A stretch of DNA of 64,000 bases from Bacillota bacterium. Lineage in GTDB: Bacteria; Bacillota; Clostridia; Christensenellales; UBA1242. Where the stretch lies: contig WRCD01000004.1 of NCBI GenBank assembly GCA_009784185.1, positions 62,001-126,000 on the forward strand. Direction: 5' to 3'. The notes beneath the pieces are model-generated. The model ran no database searches. It was given only the letters and a program-made list of their open reading frames with translations, and was not told the origin of the DNA. Numbering within the stretch: the stretch's first letter is position 1; the number at the start of each line of letters is the position of its first letter. Positions 47,097-55,568 of this stretch are shown here, piece after piece. The translations under genes were made by a program, and so were the position numbers.

Positions 47097-48008
47097 ATGA
47101 CGATACAATCATATGAAGAAGGCGCAGCCAAATTTAAAGACTTGTTGGAAACATCTACGGAAGAACTAATGGAACAACACAACGCCCGCAGTGAGTTTTT
47201 TAAAAAGATTTATAGCGACAGAACAACAGACCCAGCAATAAGAAGCAGTGTTGTATATGCTCACATCGTGCTTGAGGAGATGCATGAGCGCGATTTGAGC
47301 CGCAATAAATACATTCATGGCGTTATGGCAATACTAGAAATGAGGGAAGGCATGGGAACCGCATACTCGGACAAAATAGCCACTGAGCATTTAAATTTCA
47401 GCATTAATTCTCTAAAGGAATCTGAGCGAGCCTACGGTATTGCTGAAAAACTGTACCTTGCAGATAACAACGGGGCAAGTCCGTCTTCACAGTTTAAAGA
47501 TGCAAGCATTGAAAGCAAAGTAAAGTATTTTGACCTTGCACAAGAACTGGTGCATAGAGGTGGCAGACTTAGGTACGATCTTTTTGAGGGAGAGAGCCCC
47601 GAAGAATTAATGACACAGGCCAGAGGAGCTATTGCTCATAAGCAATGGAAAAGAAACCTTTTTAGTTCTGATTTAGATAAATTTGTTGTTCCGGACTTGA
47701 AAAAGGTTGGTCTCAGTGAACTGCGGGATGAAGGCTACCTCAGCCCCGGCAGCGAAACTTTTCCGGGCATGGACAAGGTGTTGGCAAGTAATGCATACAG
47801 AGCTTCCGGAACTGTTCTTGAAGAAATGCTAAACTCAGCCATAGATTATAAAAAAGCGAAAGAAGTAGACGCCGACACAACCTTTGAAAGCCTGAGAACA
47901 AACCCAACAGAACCACTTATCAGTTCTGCTACAGACCATATGAGCACAACAGCCGCAAACCCCGCGCCGGCAGGCAAAAAACCAATTCTGCCAACCACCG
48001 GTTCTTAA
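47097..48008 (+). CDS. Unknown helical protein with C-terminal LPTTGS tail, copy 1
   Basis: 303 residues, AAGGAG before the ATG, mostly helical and acidic, no signal peptide or membrane segment. The last 20 residues are TTAANPAPAGKKPILPTTGS, identical to those of the next gene, and are coded by nearly identical DNA. The rest of the two proteins is not obviously alike, except a shared ASPSS/AKPSS-plus-aromatic stretch near the middle. The tail looks like a modular tag. No family recognised. Confidence 0.7.
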   Translation: MTIQSYEEGAAKFKDLLETSTEELMEQHNARSEFFKKIYSDRTTDPAIRSSVVYAHIVLEEMHERDLSRNKYIHGVMAILEMREGMGTAYSDKIATEHLNFSINSLKESERAYGIAEKLYLADNNGASPSSQFKDASIESKVKYFDLAQELVHRGGRLRYDLFEGESPEELMTQARGAIAHKQWKRNLFSSDLDKFVVPDLKKVGLSELRDEGYLSPGSETFPGMDKVLASNAYRASGTVLEEMLNSAIDYKKAKEVDADTTFESLRTNPTEPLISSATDHMSTTAANPAPAGKKPILPTTGS

Positions 48009-48016
48009 AAATTAAA
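47944..48016 (+). repeat. C-terminal tag-coding repeat, copy 1
   Basis: 73 bp identical to 48894-48966 except one C/T at a silent position. It covers the tail codons, the stop and a few following bases. Confidence 0.95.
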
Positions 48017-48039
48017 TAATTAAAGGGAGAGAAACAAAA

Positions 48040-48948
48040 ATGGCAGACGAAACAGGATTTAACAAAGAATTTAGCAAAGATGTCAAAATTTTTCATGAAG
48101 CATTACTGAAGCATAAACAGTGGGTTTATAGTGATATTCATCGCAAAGAAAATGATATTCAATCTAACAGCAGAGCAATAGAAAACATCAAAGACGGTGT
48201 AGCAAGAGGAGAAATGGACAACTATTATTCCGGCGGCACTGTAAACCACTTTAACAGACACACAGAAGAGATAGAAGCAAAAATTGCTGACATTAAGGCG
48301 GAAGCAAAAGAACACCTCCATTTTGATATACAGGTTGCCATTTTAAGAAACAAGTATCCGGACATGGACTCCAAAGAGTTTTTAGAAGGAGTTGACCGCG
48401 CAGTAGAATACTTTCCCAAGCGGGGCGGAGGTCAGATTTCAGCACTTCCCTACCTGAATCGGAACCCTATTAAAACCCCCGAACAGCTTGAGGAAGTAAC
48501 ACGTAATTACGAAGCAGCAGAAAAAATGTGGGCATTAGAGGGTGGTGCCAAGCCTTCTTCGATAGGTTCGTATTTTTCTACAGAATTGTATTCGATTGCA
48601 AAAGCCATGCAAAAGCATTTAGATGAATTTGCTAAATCTGCAGAACCCAGTTCTAATGTGGATGTTACAGGCTTGTATAGCGCCTTAAACGAGCTTGCAC
48701 GTTGTAGAAGGTATAGTATGGAAATCGAAAAAACAACTGCCGCAGATTTCGTAAAAGAGCATTTTGGGCCAAAAATTGATGCAGTTATATCCCAAAGCTA
48801 TGGCGCTAAACCCGTACAAGTATGGACCCGTGACAACTCTTCTGCAACCAACCAAGCACCATTGTCGGAGCAAATTGGGGTAGGCACAACAGCCGCAAAC
48901 CCCGCGCCGGCAGGCAAAAAACCAATTCTGCCAACTACCGGTTCTTAA
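48040..48948 (+). CDS. Unknown helical protein with C-terminal LPTTGS tail, copy 2
   Basis: 302 residues, GGGAG before the ATG. Helical and charged; residues 20-100 have coiled-coil character (HRKENDIQSNSRAIENIKDG). The end is the same 20-residue tail as in the previous protein. Length is also almost the same (302 and 303), so both may descend from a duplication with a fast-changing body and a conserved tail. A terminator follows. Confidence 0.7.
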   Translation: MADETGFNKEFSKDVKIFHEALLKHKQWVYSDIHRKENDIQSNSRAIENIKDGVARGEMDNYYSGGTVNHFNRHTEEIEAKIADIKAEAKEHLHFDIQVAILRNKYPDMDSKEFLEGVDRAVEYFPKRGGGQISALPYLNRNPIKTPEQLEEVTRNYEAAEKMWALEGGAKPSSIGSYFSTELYSIAKAMQKHLDEFAKSAEPSSNVDVTGLYSALNELARCRRYSMEIEKTTAADFVKEHFGPKIDAVISQSYGAKPVQVWTRDNSSATNQAPLSEQIGVGTTAANPAPAGKKPILPTTGS

Positions 48949-48966
48949 AAATTAAAACCAAACAAA
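48894..48966 (+). repeat. C-terminal tag-coding repeat, copy 2
   Basis: See 47944-48016; 72 of 73 bases match. Confidence 0.95.
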
Positions 48967-48988
48967 AACAGCCAACCGGCTGTTTTTT
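48967..48988 (+). terminator. Terminator of the tagged-protein operon
   Basis: AACAGCC-AACC-GGCTGTT stem followed by a T run. Confidence 0.9.
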
Positions 48989-49006
48989 GTTTATACAAAT
49001 TTGGTA

Positions 49007-49034
49007 TTGACAAAATTCTGTAATGTGCTATAAT
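49007..49034 (+). promoter_or_regulatory. Promoter of the 49062 gene
   Basis: TTGACA, 16-nt spacer, TATAAT; start codon 28 nt downstream. Confidence 0.85.
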
Positions 49035-49061
49035 TTGTTTTATAAACTAAGGAGAATTAAT

Positions 49062-49670
49062 ATGGAAAGCTATATAAGCCACCTATGGGCTATGGATGTA
49101 AACGAGCGGATTAAACTATTGAAAAGTGTTTTAAACCAAAATGGCATTAAAACCAACAGTTGCGTATACGAACTGGATTTTTCTTGCCCCAAGTCTATTG
49201 CGCCAAGTGTGGTAAAAACAGTTGTTATGGATGATGTTATGCAACAGGCTTTTGGATATGAACTGTCTATTAACGGAGAATACGGGGTTTGTTATATGTC
49301 CGACTTTGCTATTGGGATAGCAACTCCCGCTCCGGACGAGATGGACCACGAAACCGATAGCATTTCAAGTGACGTCAACCTGAATACGGCGCTAAGACGT
49401 GCGCTGGTAAACAAGCCTGAGTATCTTAGCGGCCTTGATAGTTATCTTACAGAACGTAAGTTGAATAAATTTGACCTTATGGAGGCCAGCCTTACAGAAG
49501 AAGAAAAGATAGCGCTTGACGACAGTGTGTATGGCTGGGACAACCTTGAAGCCAACATTAATCGCGATAAAGACCTGCTGTTATATGATGTAAAGATACA
49601 CGCAAAACCAAGTGCTCCCGCCACAACAAAGTACCCGGACGAAATGCGCCCCGGCGGCTCCGAAGACTAA
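49062..49670 (+). CDS. Unknown acidic protein, 202 aa
   Basis: From ATG 49062 (AAGGAG 7 nt upstream). Soluble, acidic, with two Cys near residues 27 and 36 and a Pro/Thr-rich C-terminal end (HAKPSAPATTKYPDEMRPGG). It lies right after the tagged-protein operon with a separate promoter and terminator. Its Ala/Pro/Thr/Lys tail is reminiscent of, but not the same as, the LPTTGS tail. No family recognised. Confidence 0.65.
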   Translation: MESYISHLWAMDVNERIKLLKSVLNQNGIKTNSCVYELDFSCPKSIAPSVVKTVVMDDVMQQAFGYELSINGEYGVCYMSDFAIGIATPAPDEMDHETDSISSDVNLNTALRRALVNKPEYLSGLDSYLTERKLNKFDLMEASLTEEEKIALDDSVYGWDNLEANINRDKDLLLYDVKIHAKPSAPATTKYPDEMRPGGSED

Positions 49671-49674
49671 AAAC

Positions 49675-49700
49675 AAAAAGCTCGTGCAACGAGCTTTTTT
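49675..49700 (+). terminator. Terminator after the 49062 gene
   Basis: AAGCTCGT-GCA-ACGAGCTT stem and T run, directly before the convergent tRNA-Pro. Confidence 0.9.
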
Positions 49701-49703
49701 GTT

Positions 49704-49780
49704 TGGTCGGAGTGACCTGACTTGAACAGGCGACCTCCAGACCCCCAGTCTGGCGCGCTAGCCAACTGCGCTACACCCCG
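49704..49780 (-). tRNA. tRNA-Pro (anticodon GGG)
   Basis: 77 nt with encoded CCA; CGGGGTG pairs with CACTCCG; anticodon arm CCAGA-CTGGGGG-TCTGG. Confidence 0.96.
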
Positions 49781-49901
49781 AGAAATAAAATAGGTTTGTG
49801 AGTGACGAGTGGGTGCATGGCAACTTGTTGCCATACTACCCGCTTGCGGGCATACACCCTTGCCATACTACCCGAACAATAACTCCAGTATATCACAAAC
49901 A

Positions 49902-49932
49902 TAAAAAAAAGAAAAGCGCTTTGCGCTTTTTA
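49902..49932 (-). terminator. Terminator, probably for the 50049-50759 gene
   Basis: AAAAGCGC-AAA-GCGCTTTT stem followed on the minus strand by C and eight T. The stretch between here and tRNA-Pro contains two GGGTAGTATGGCAA words and small hairpins, no gene. Confidence 0.75.
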
Positions 49933-49947
49933 ACTTCTTTATCATAT

Positions 49948-50063
49948 ACCCCGTCGGCTGCGCTTTGCCCCCGGCTGCGGGCACAGCCCTTGCCCGCTTT
50001 GGCTACAAACATGCTCCCAGCATGTTTGCTATACGCGTCGCGCCCCTTCTAAGAAGGGGAATT
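49948..50063 (-). repeat. Family A repeat with expanded middle
   Basis: Minus strand: AATTCCCCTTCTTAGAAGGGG, then about 85 nt with nested hairpins (AAACATGCTGGGAGCATGTTT) before GACGGGGT. The first bases form the end of the 50049-50759 gene. Confidence 0.75.
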
Positions 50064-50759
50064 CTTTCTCTTCCCCCGCTTTTTGTCCGCCAGCCACGCA
50101 ACCCAGCCCATGGCTAAGTATAGCGCAATCAAGGCCGCAATGTAAACAAGCATCATTAAGCCAACATCGTTGTAGTCCAAAAAGAAGTACGGAAAGCTGC
50201 CTGCGCGCTCAAATCCCGGCAGCTGATAAACTACCGCACCCGAAAAACCGATAATCAATGTTATAACCAGATACGCAATAGGCACTATACTGAACAAAAA
50301 CGGGTCGCGCCGCTTTAGTTTGCCTCCAACCGAGAACATAATGTAGTCGGCCAGCATGAGTAGCGGCGCAATTAAATGTACGGCTAAATTGCTGTACGTA
50401 ACCAGAAACGGCCGGTCTGCCGCCGGCGCAAACGGTGCCAGCACGCACCAGAATACAATCAATGTAAGCATAATACAAACCGTAACCGCTGCGGATATTC
50501 TGGGATAAAAGCAGCTGTCCCCTTTAGCCCCATTGTGCTTAAGCTTGCGCGCTGTCATAAAAATCAGCACCCCAAACAATGCAAGCGCAAATATATTGCT
50601 TAAAATTGTGTAATACAAAAATATTATCCAGTGGAAATCGCCCTGAAAAACTCCGGTATTATAAATAATACCAAAAAGAATAGCTGTAAAAGCAACAATC
50701 CTGAATATTAACGCAAATATACGGTTCTTTATCATTTCTTCAAAACAATAATACAACAA
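50049..50759 (-). CDS. Pr6Pr-family membrane protein; stop supplied by a repeat
   Basis: 236 residues with six membrane helices. The motifs LYYTILSNIFAL, NLAVHLIAPLLMLADY and FPYFFLDYNDVG match the Pr6Pr group (unknown function). The last residues KNSPS and stop come from a family A repeat, exactly as in the 45504 gene. Next to other membrane protein genes. Confidence 0.72.
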   Translation of the reverse strand: MLYYCFEEMIKNRIFALIFRIVAFTAILFGIIYNTGVFQGDFHWIIFLYYTILSNIFALALFGVLIFMTARKLKHNGAKGDSCFYPRISAAVTVCIMLTLIVFWCVLAPFAPAADRPFLVTYSNLAVHLIAPLLMLADYIMFSVGGKLKRRDPFLFSIVPIAYLVITLIIGFSGAVVYQLPGFERAGSFPYFFLDYNDVGLMMLVYIAALIALYLAMGWVAWLADKKRGKRKNSPS

Positions 50760-50766
50760 AGAGTTA

Positions 50767-51486
50767 TTATTTGCAAATATTTTTTGTAGATTGGTTTAAA
50801 CCCTGCAATGCACATAGTGCAACAATAGTCATGGCCGGCAGGTAAAACAGCCATTCCCAGTTAAACGCAAACGGCTCGTTAAGAAAGCCTAAGCCCAAAA
50901 ACACGTCGCACAAAAGCAAAAGCACCAGTCCCGCAACAAGCATTGCCAGCGTTATTACATCCTGACGCATTCTTATGCAGGCAAAAACAATGTTTAATAT
51001 AACCTGCGCAAGATAAACCGAAACAATAATAACCAGATACAAATTTTCTAAATGCAGCACCAAGGTATTCATAAGCACTGCAAAACAAATAATAAACACA
51101 GTTATTGCGCTTCTTATAATGGCATCAATTTTAAATAATCTGGTTTTTAAATTGCCGTGCAGAAAGGCCATAAATCCAAGCTGGGCAAGCACAAAAAACG
51201 AAATGCCGATACATGAATACAACTGGTTGTGACCTGAAGTCTGGTATATAATTACAAGAAACAAATCGGCAACGGCAACAAAAAGAAATGCCGCAATCAG
51301 ATACAGGCTCCGCCCGGGGAATCTGAAAAACGCGGCAAAAATTATAGCAAAAACAAAACACGCGGCAATTGCGGAATATTCTGCCATCATCGGCAGAATT
51401 CCTGTATGCAAAAGAATATATATTGTCAGCTGAAAACAAATGAATATTGAAACTAAACTAACTAAAAACAATTTTTTAAGCATCAT
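50767..51486 (-). CDS. Multi-pass membrane protein, possibly YhhN/TMEM86-like
   Basis: 239 residues with about seven or eight helices. FLFVAVADLFLVI, ISFFVLAQLGFMAFLHG and VAGLVLLLLCDVFLGLGF loosely follow the YhhN pattern. Its start overlaps the end of the broken gene at 51476. Function unknown. Confidence 0.55.
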   Translation of the reverse strand: MMLKKLFLVSLVSIFICFQLTIYILLHTGILPMMAEYSAIAACFVFAIIFAAFFRFPGRSLYLIAAFLFVAVADLFLVIIYQTSGHNQLYSCIGISFFVLAQLGFMAFLHGNLKTRLFKIDAIIRSAITVFIICFAVLMNTLVLHLENLYLVIIVSVYLAQVILNIVFACIRMRQDVITLAMLVAGLVLLLLCDVFLGLGFLNEPFAFNWEWLFYLPAMTIVALCALQGLNQSTKNICK

Positions 51487-52256
51487 TTTTTTCTTTCTTG
51501 GCCTTATTAAATATCAACTTATAAAGCTTAGGAACAAAGTAAACAAGCAGGGCGCAAACCGTAAACAAAATCATATAAGTAAAGTATAAAGCTATCTGCG
51601 CCCAGGCTAAACCTGCCGAATCTCTGATTGCCGCAAACGGACCGGGCACGTTAAAGGTAAGGTATTCGGCAAAACCTACATTTAAAACATATGCCATTAC
51701 TATAATAAACGCATGGTAAACCGCAAAAAACGCCCAACCCGCCGATTGCCATTTCTTTCCAGTCCGGCTTATACGGCTTAAGCAGCGGTGCAAGCACTAT
51801 AACCAGCAAGAACAAGTAGTGGTATATAATTGTGTGCCAGTCAAAGAACGAAGGAGTAAGACCCGACAGGCCCATTGCATTTGCGGCCCCCGCTTCTATA
51901 AGCCCTTCCGGAACAAATAAAAGCGCTATAGCCTGCAATAAGCCGGTAATTAAGGTCAGCGCCCAAAAGAAATTACTTGCCTTGCTGCCTTGCTTTAAAA
52001 ACACCGCAAGCGGAAGCGCAAAAAGAAGAATACTGCAAACGTGCAACGGTATCCACTATAAATCATAAGTAACTATGGTTAAACCGAGAATCTGCTTGGC
52101 TACTTCCATAACCAGAATAATGACCGCAAGAACCTGAAACGGAATCAGCCTTATCTTGCTGCTCTTTTTACGAAGCAGGAAATACAAGCCAATTGCTATT
52201 ACAATAACCGCCGGAAGAGTGAATGACATTACCATTAAAGTTGCAGGTGTGTACAT
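51476..52256 (-). pseudogene. YwaF/TIGR02206-like membrane protein, broken twice
   Basis: Three pieces form one protein: residues to TYDL (52256-52056), then an in-frame TAG, then WIPLHVCSILLFALPLAV through LLKPYKPDWKE (52055 to about 51757), then a one-base frameshift into GWAFFAVYHAFIIVMAYVLN through the end at 51476. The family mark is PLHVCS (usual LPLHLCD). With an amber codon and a frameshift it should not be made. UAG is an ordinary stop elsewhere in the window. Confidence 0.7.
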
Positions 52257-52363
52257 GTTATTTTTCTCCTTTGATTAATTTCGTTTGGATTTTCACACCA
52301 TGATGTCTGCTTTTGATTTCTTATTTGGTTTTGCGAAAAACATAATTAGCGGTAGCCCCACCT

Positions 52364-54592
52364 TTATACCATTTTTCTCTTCCTTGCGAGAAACCAGAAA
52401 AGTGTCAAACAAATTGCCGATGAGCCAACTGCGCTGCCAACTGCAATTCCTGCCACCGCGCCACCGCTGAGACCATCTTTGCCGTCAGTTCCGTCTTGAC
52501 CATTTATCCCGTTTGTTCCGCCTTGACCATTTGTTATCGTAAACGTTGTCGTGGTGCTGTCGGTAAAGGTTATTGTGTATGTATCGACAAGCCCGCTTGT
52601 TCCTATCTTAATGATTGAAACAATCCCTTTGCCGTCAGTGCCGTTCTCGCCGTCCATGCCCTTAAGGTTGCCTGCCTTTGCCCAAGTGCCGCTATTCTTT
52701 ATAAACACGTCTTGTGTTGCCGTGTTAAGATATGTGTCGCCGTTGTTGCCCAATGTGTTTGCGGGGTTGACCGTACCCGTAAGGAATGTGGGGGCTGCGG
52801 TTATCGTAAATTTATTCCCCGAAAAAATGATTGCGTAGTTGTTGCTTTCTCGAGTATTCCCAAACTCGTCTTCTTCATAAATTCTTACCGAGCCGAGATT
52901 TATATTGTATGTTCTTACCGTTTCACCGGACTCGCGGACAAGAGTGCCCTCAATATAGACGTAGTTGCCGCTCACGTCCCCCACTAATGAGGAGTGATGA
53001 TATTGAAGAAAAGGGTCTGCCGTGCCTTGAACCTTGCTCATTGCCATAGCCGTAACCACAACTATCTTCGGCATAATCGTTACATGAATCGGGGCTGACA
53101 AATCGCTCCACTCGGTGCTTGTCAACGTTTGCACCGTGCCGTTAATCATTCCCGTAAAGGTGTTCTTAACCCTGGCAGTGTAAGCACCGCTGTCGGCCAC
53201 GGCTTTTGGGGTATATGTAAACGATTTCGCGTTCGCTATCGGATTAGGGTCGCCAACCTTATACCACTCCGCCGGCGAGCCGGGTATAACATTCCCGCCG
53301 ACAGATATGCTTCCGAAATCGTTATAGGTTTTTACCAAAACCGGGCTTGTCGGGACGGGCTCGGCTTTGCCGATTGTTATTGCTGCGCTGGTTGCATGAA
53401 AAATAGCGTTGCCGCCCGCGGTGTTGGTGATTGAGCCGCCGTTGATGTTAAGAGTGCCGCCGCCGAGGTAAATCGTGCTTTCGTTAACATTTGTATTTAC
53501 AGAGGTAATTAAAGTGGAAATACCTGCGTTTGTTTGAGAAATTGTAATCGTGCCTGAAGCATAATTGACGATTGCAAAACCCCTGTCTATTGCTGCTTTT
53601 ATCGTGCCACCCGAAACGTTAATCGTACCACCTGCTTGATTTTGAATAGCAACGCCGTATGAGCCTGTCGCTTCTACCGTACCGCCGGAAACATTGATTT
53701 CACCGCCTGTTTGATTGTAAATCGCTACGCCGCCGATGCCTGTAGCACTGACCGTTGCAGTTCCCGAAACATTGACCGTGCCTGTATTATTGGAAATCGC
53801 TTGACCGCTTATCGTACTAATCGTGCCGCCGGAAACATTGACCGTGCCGCCTGCTTGGTTATGAATCGCCGTGCCCGTACCGCCTGTCACGCTGACTGTA
53901 CCGCCCGAAACGGTTATTGTGCCGCCTGCGTTATTATAAATCGCCGTGCCTGTTGTCGCGCTGACCGTGCCGCCCGAAACGGTTATTGTGCCGTTAGCAT
54001 AATTTTGAATTGCTCTGCCGCTATCCACGCTGACCGTTGCCGTTCCTGAAATACTTACAGTACCGTTTGTGCCATTGTGAATTGCATTACCCGTGTTGCC
54101 CGTACTTTTTACCGTACCGCCCGAAACGGTTACCGTACCGCCCGCGTCATTGTAAATCGCATTAAGGTTTACCGAACTAACCTCGCCGCCCGATACCTCG
54201 ACCTTGCTGCCTGCTTGATTGTCAATCGCATAGCCGCCCGATGCGCTTATTAGACCGTCCGCAACGGTAAATGTTCCCGCACCCGAAAGGCTTATTAAAG
54301 TTGTATTGCCGGACAACTCCGCCTTCCACACCACAGTCACACCCGCATCAATATTCAACGCAAGTGTACTTGTCGCATTAGTTTTCGTACCCGTTACAGT
54401 TACGGAAGTTGCGCTCACGTTCTCGGCGGTCAAGCCGTAGGTAGTTATCGTGCTTGCCAATACAAAGCCGTCCGCCGCGTGCACGGTTTTAACCCCGCCG
54501 TTTCCCGCAAGCGTCGTATTCGCCGCCACAAACGCAATGCCGCAACACAACATCAATGCGGGAAGAATTAGTAGTTTGCTAATTCCTTTCAT
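52364..54592 (-). CDS. Large surface protein: beta-helix repeats, MBG-like domain, collagen-like spacer, TM anchor
   Basis: 742 residues. Signal peptide (1 to about 40, ending VHAA), then about ten repeats of 23-26 residues with pattern GTAIYNQAGGTINVSGGTVSATG (about 110-365), typical of a right-handed beta-helix. An MBG-like domain (about 500-600) ends KFTITAAP. Two collagen-like Gly-x-y stretches, GMDGENGTDGKG and GINGQDGTDGKDG, precede a membrane helix and RKRK tail. There is no LPxTG sorting signal. Adhesin or matrix role is likely. AGGGGG precedes the ATG. Confidence 0.82.
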   Translation of the reverse strand: MKGISKLLILPALMLCCGIAFVAANTTLAGNGGVKTVHAADGFVLASTITTYGLTAENVSATSVTVTGTKTNATSTLALNIDAGVTVVWKAELSGNTTLISLSGAGTFTVADGLISASGGYAIDNQAGSKVEVSGGEVSSVNLNAIYNDAGGTVTVSGGTVKSTGNTGNAIHNGTNGTVSISGTATVSVDSGRAIQNYANGTITVSGGTVSATTGTAIYNNAGGTITVSGGTVSVTGGTGTAIHNQAGGTVNVSGGTISTISGQAISNNTGTVNVSGTATVSATGIGGVAIYNQTGGEINVSGGTVEATGSYGVAIQNQAGGTINVSGGTIKAAIDRGFAIVNYASGTITISQTNAGISTLITSVNTNVNESTIYLGGGTLNINGGSITNTAGGNAIFHATSAAITIGKAEPVPTSPVLVKTYNDFGSISVGGNVIPGSPAEWYKVGDPNPIANAKSFTYTPKAVADSGAYTARVKNTFTGMINGTVQTLTSTEWSDLSAPIHVTIMPKIVVVTAMAMSKVQGTADPFLQYHHSSLVGDVSGNYVYIEGTLVRESGETVRTYNINLGSVRIYEEDEFGNTRESNNYAIIFSGNKFTITAAPTFLTGTVNPANTLGNNGDTYLNTATQDVFIKNSGTWAKAGNLKGMDGENGTDGKGIVSIIKIGTSGLVDTYTITFTDSTTTTFTITNGQGGTNGINGQDGTDGKDGLSGGAVAGIAVGSAVGSSAICLTLFWFLARKRKMV
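53500..54265 (-). repeat. Tandem repeats of the beta-helix region
   Basis: About ten units of roughly 70-78 bp coding for the AIYNQAGGTINVSGGTV pattern. Confidence 0.8.
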
Positions 54593-54645
54593 TTTTTACC
54601 CCCTCTTTATTTTTGATTTTCTTTGGTATGCATTATGCTTAATCA

Positions 54646-54732
54646 TGGTGCTGATGGCCGGACTTGAACCGGCACGAGGTTGCCCCCGAAGGATTTTAAG
54701 TCCTTTGCGTCTGCCTATTCCGCCACATCAGC
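54646..54732 (-). tRNA. tRNA-Leu (anticodon TAA)
   Basis: 87 nt with long variable arm (CGGGGGCAACCTCG) and encoded CCA; GCTGATG pairs with CATCAGC; anticodon arm AAGGA-CTTAAAA-TCCTT. Confidence 0.95.
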
Positions 54733-54752
54733 AGGGTTTTAAAAGGCAAATT

Positions 54753-54827
54753 TGGAGGCGCCACCCGGATTTGAACCGGGGAATAAAGGTTTTGCAGACC
54801 TTTGCCTTACCACTTGGCTATGGCGCC
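54753..54827 (-). tRNA. tRNA-Cys (anticodon GCA)
   Basis: 75 nt with encoded CCA; acceptor GGCGCCA; anticodon arm AAGGT-CTGCAAA-ACCTT. Confidence 0.95.
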
Positions 54828-54920
54828 AGATTGAGCAATCCTGGCAGATTGGTAACCTATTAAATTATTATGAACCCATAAGTTGTGCCAAGTGGACAGA
54901 GCGAAGCCCCTTCCAGCGTA

Positions 54921-54952
54921 GCCAGTGGCCTACCACTTGGGCTTTAGCGCCA
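54921..54952 (-). pseudogene. 5' remnant of a tRNA-Cys-like gene
   Basis: TGGCGCTAAAGCCCAAGTGGTAGG resembles the acceptor and D arm of the neighbouring tRNA-Cys (GGCGCCATAGCCAAGTGGTAAGG). No matching 3' half exists nearby. Confidence 0.55.
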
Positions 54953-55002
54953 TGTCCCGTATCCCTTCTTGGGATAATTATTTTATGTTCTTAAAAAGAA
55001 AA

Positions 55003-55121
55003 GTGAAACATTAAACGTTAAACATTAAACGTACAAACTTGCCTAAAGCTACATGGCTCGTATTAAGCTTCATCGTTTCATGTTTCATGTTTATCGTTTC
55101 ACGCTTGCCGCAAGGCAAGTT
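55003..55121. repeat. Family D repeat, copy 1, between tRNA-Cys and tRNA-Gly
   Basis: 119 bp, with TTAAACGTTAAACATTAAACG at one end and CGTTTCATGTTTCATGTTTATCG at the other. It ends with a CTTGCC-GCAA-GGCAAG hairpin that abuts the tRNA-Gly CCA. Confidence 0.88.
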
Positions 55122-55197
55122 TGGAGCGGAAGACGAGATTCGAACCCGCGACCCTCACCTTGGCAAGGTGATGCTCTACCAACTGAGCCACTTCCGC
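55122..55197 (-). tRNA. tRNA-Gly (anticodon GCC)
   Basis: 76 nt with encoded CCA; GCGGAAG pairs with CTTCCGC; anticodon arm TCACC-TTGCCAA-GGTGA. Confidence 0.96.
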
Positions 55198-55217
55198 ATG
55201 GAGATTTTATGTGTTGT

Positions 55218-55336
55218 GTGAAACACTAAACGTTAAACATTAAACGTACAAACTTGCCTAAAGCTATATAGCTCGTATTAAGCTTCATCGTTTCATGTTT
55301 CATGTTTATCGTTTCACGCTTGGCGTAAGCCAAGTT
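55218..55336. repeat. Family D repeat, copy 2, between tRNA-Gly and tRNA-Val
   Basis: 119 bp, nearly the same as 55003-55121. The terminal hairpin is CTTGGC-GTAA-GCCAAG, a compensated change relative to copy 1. Confidence 0.88.
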
Positions 55337-55412
55337 TGGTGGGAGCTACAGGACTCGAACCTGTGACCCTCTGCTTGTAAGGCAGATGCTCTACCAGCTG
55401 AGCTAAGCTCCC
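55337..55412 (-). tRNA. tRNA-Val (anticodon TAC)
   Basis: 76 nt with encoded CCA; GGGAGCT pairs with AGCTCCC; anticodon arm TCTGC-CTTACAA-GCAGA. First tRNA of the Val-Gly-Cys-Leu transcript. Confidence 0.96.
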
Positions 55413-55441
55413 ACAGCTGGTTTTTAGTAATTAACCTTTGC

Positions 55442-55470
55442 ATTTTACCAGATTTGGCATTGCTAGTCAA
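55442..55470 (-). promoter_or_regulatory. Promoter of the tRNA cluster
   Basis: TTGACT, 17-nt spacer, TAAAAT, about 30 nt before tRNA-Val. Confidence 0.8.
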
Positions 55471-55503
55471 GTGTTTTCTCTAAAAAGATACTTTTACCAT
55501 AAA

Positions 55504-55548
55504 AATTCCCCTCTAAATTAGAGGGGTGCCACGTAGTGGCGGGGTGTA
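55504..55548 (+). repeat. Family A repeat
   Basis: AATTCCCCTCTAAATTAGAGGGG, then GCCAC-GTA-GTGGC and GGGGTG. Confidence 0.9.
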
Positions 55549-55568
55549 TGTCTTTTTAGCCTCCATCC

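Noticed and set aside
46790-48988. LPTTG as a sortase anchoring signal
   Set aside because: There is no following hydrophobic helix or basic tail, and the proteins have no signal peptide.
52050-52062. UAG recoding to explain the in-frame stop
   Set aside because: Other genes here end with TAG (for example at 5526 and 34851), and the same gene also has a frameshift.
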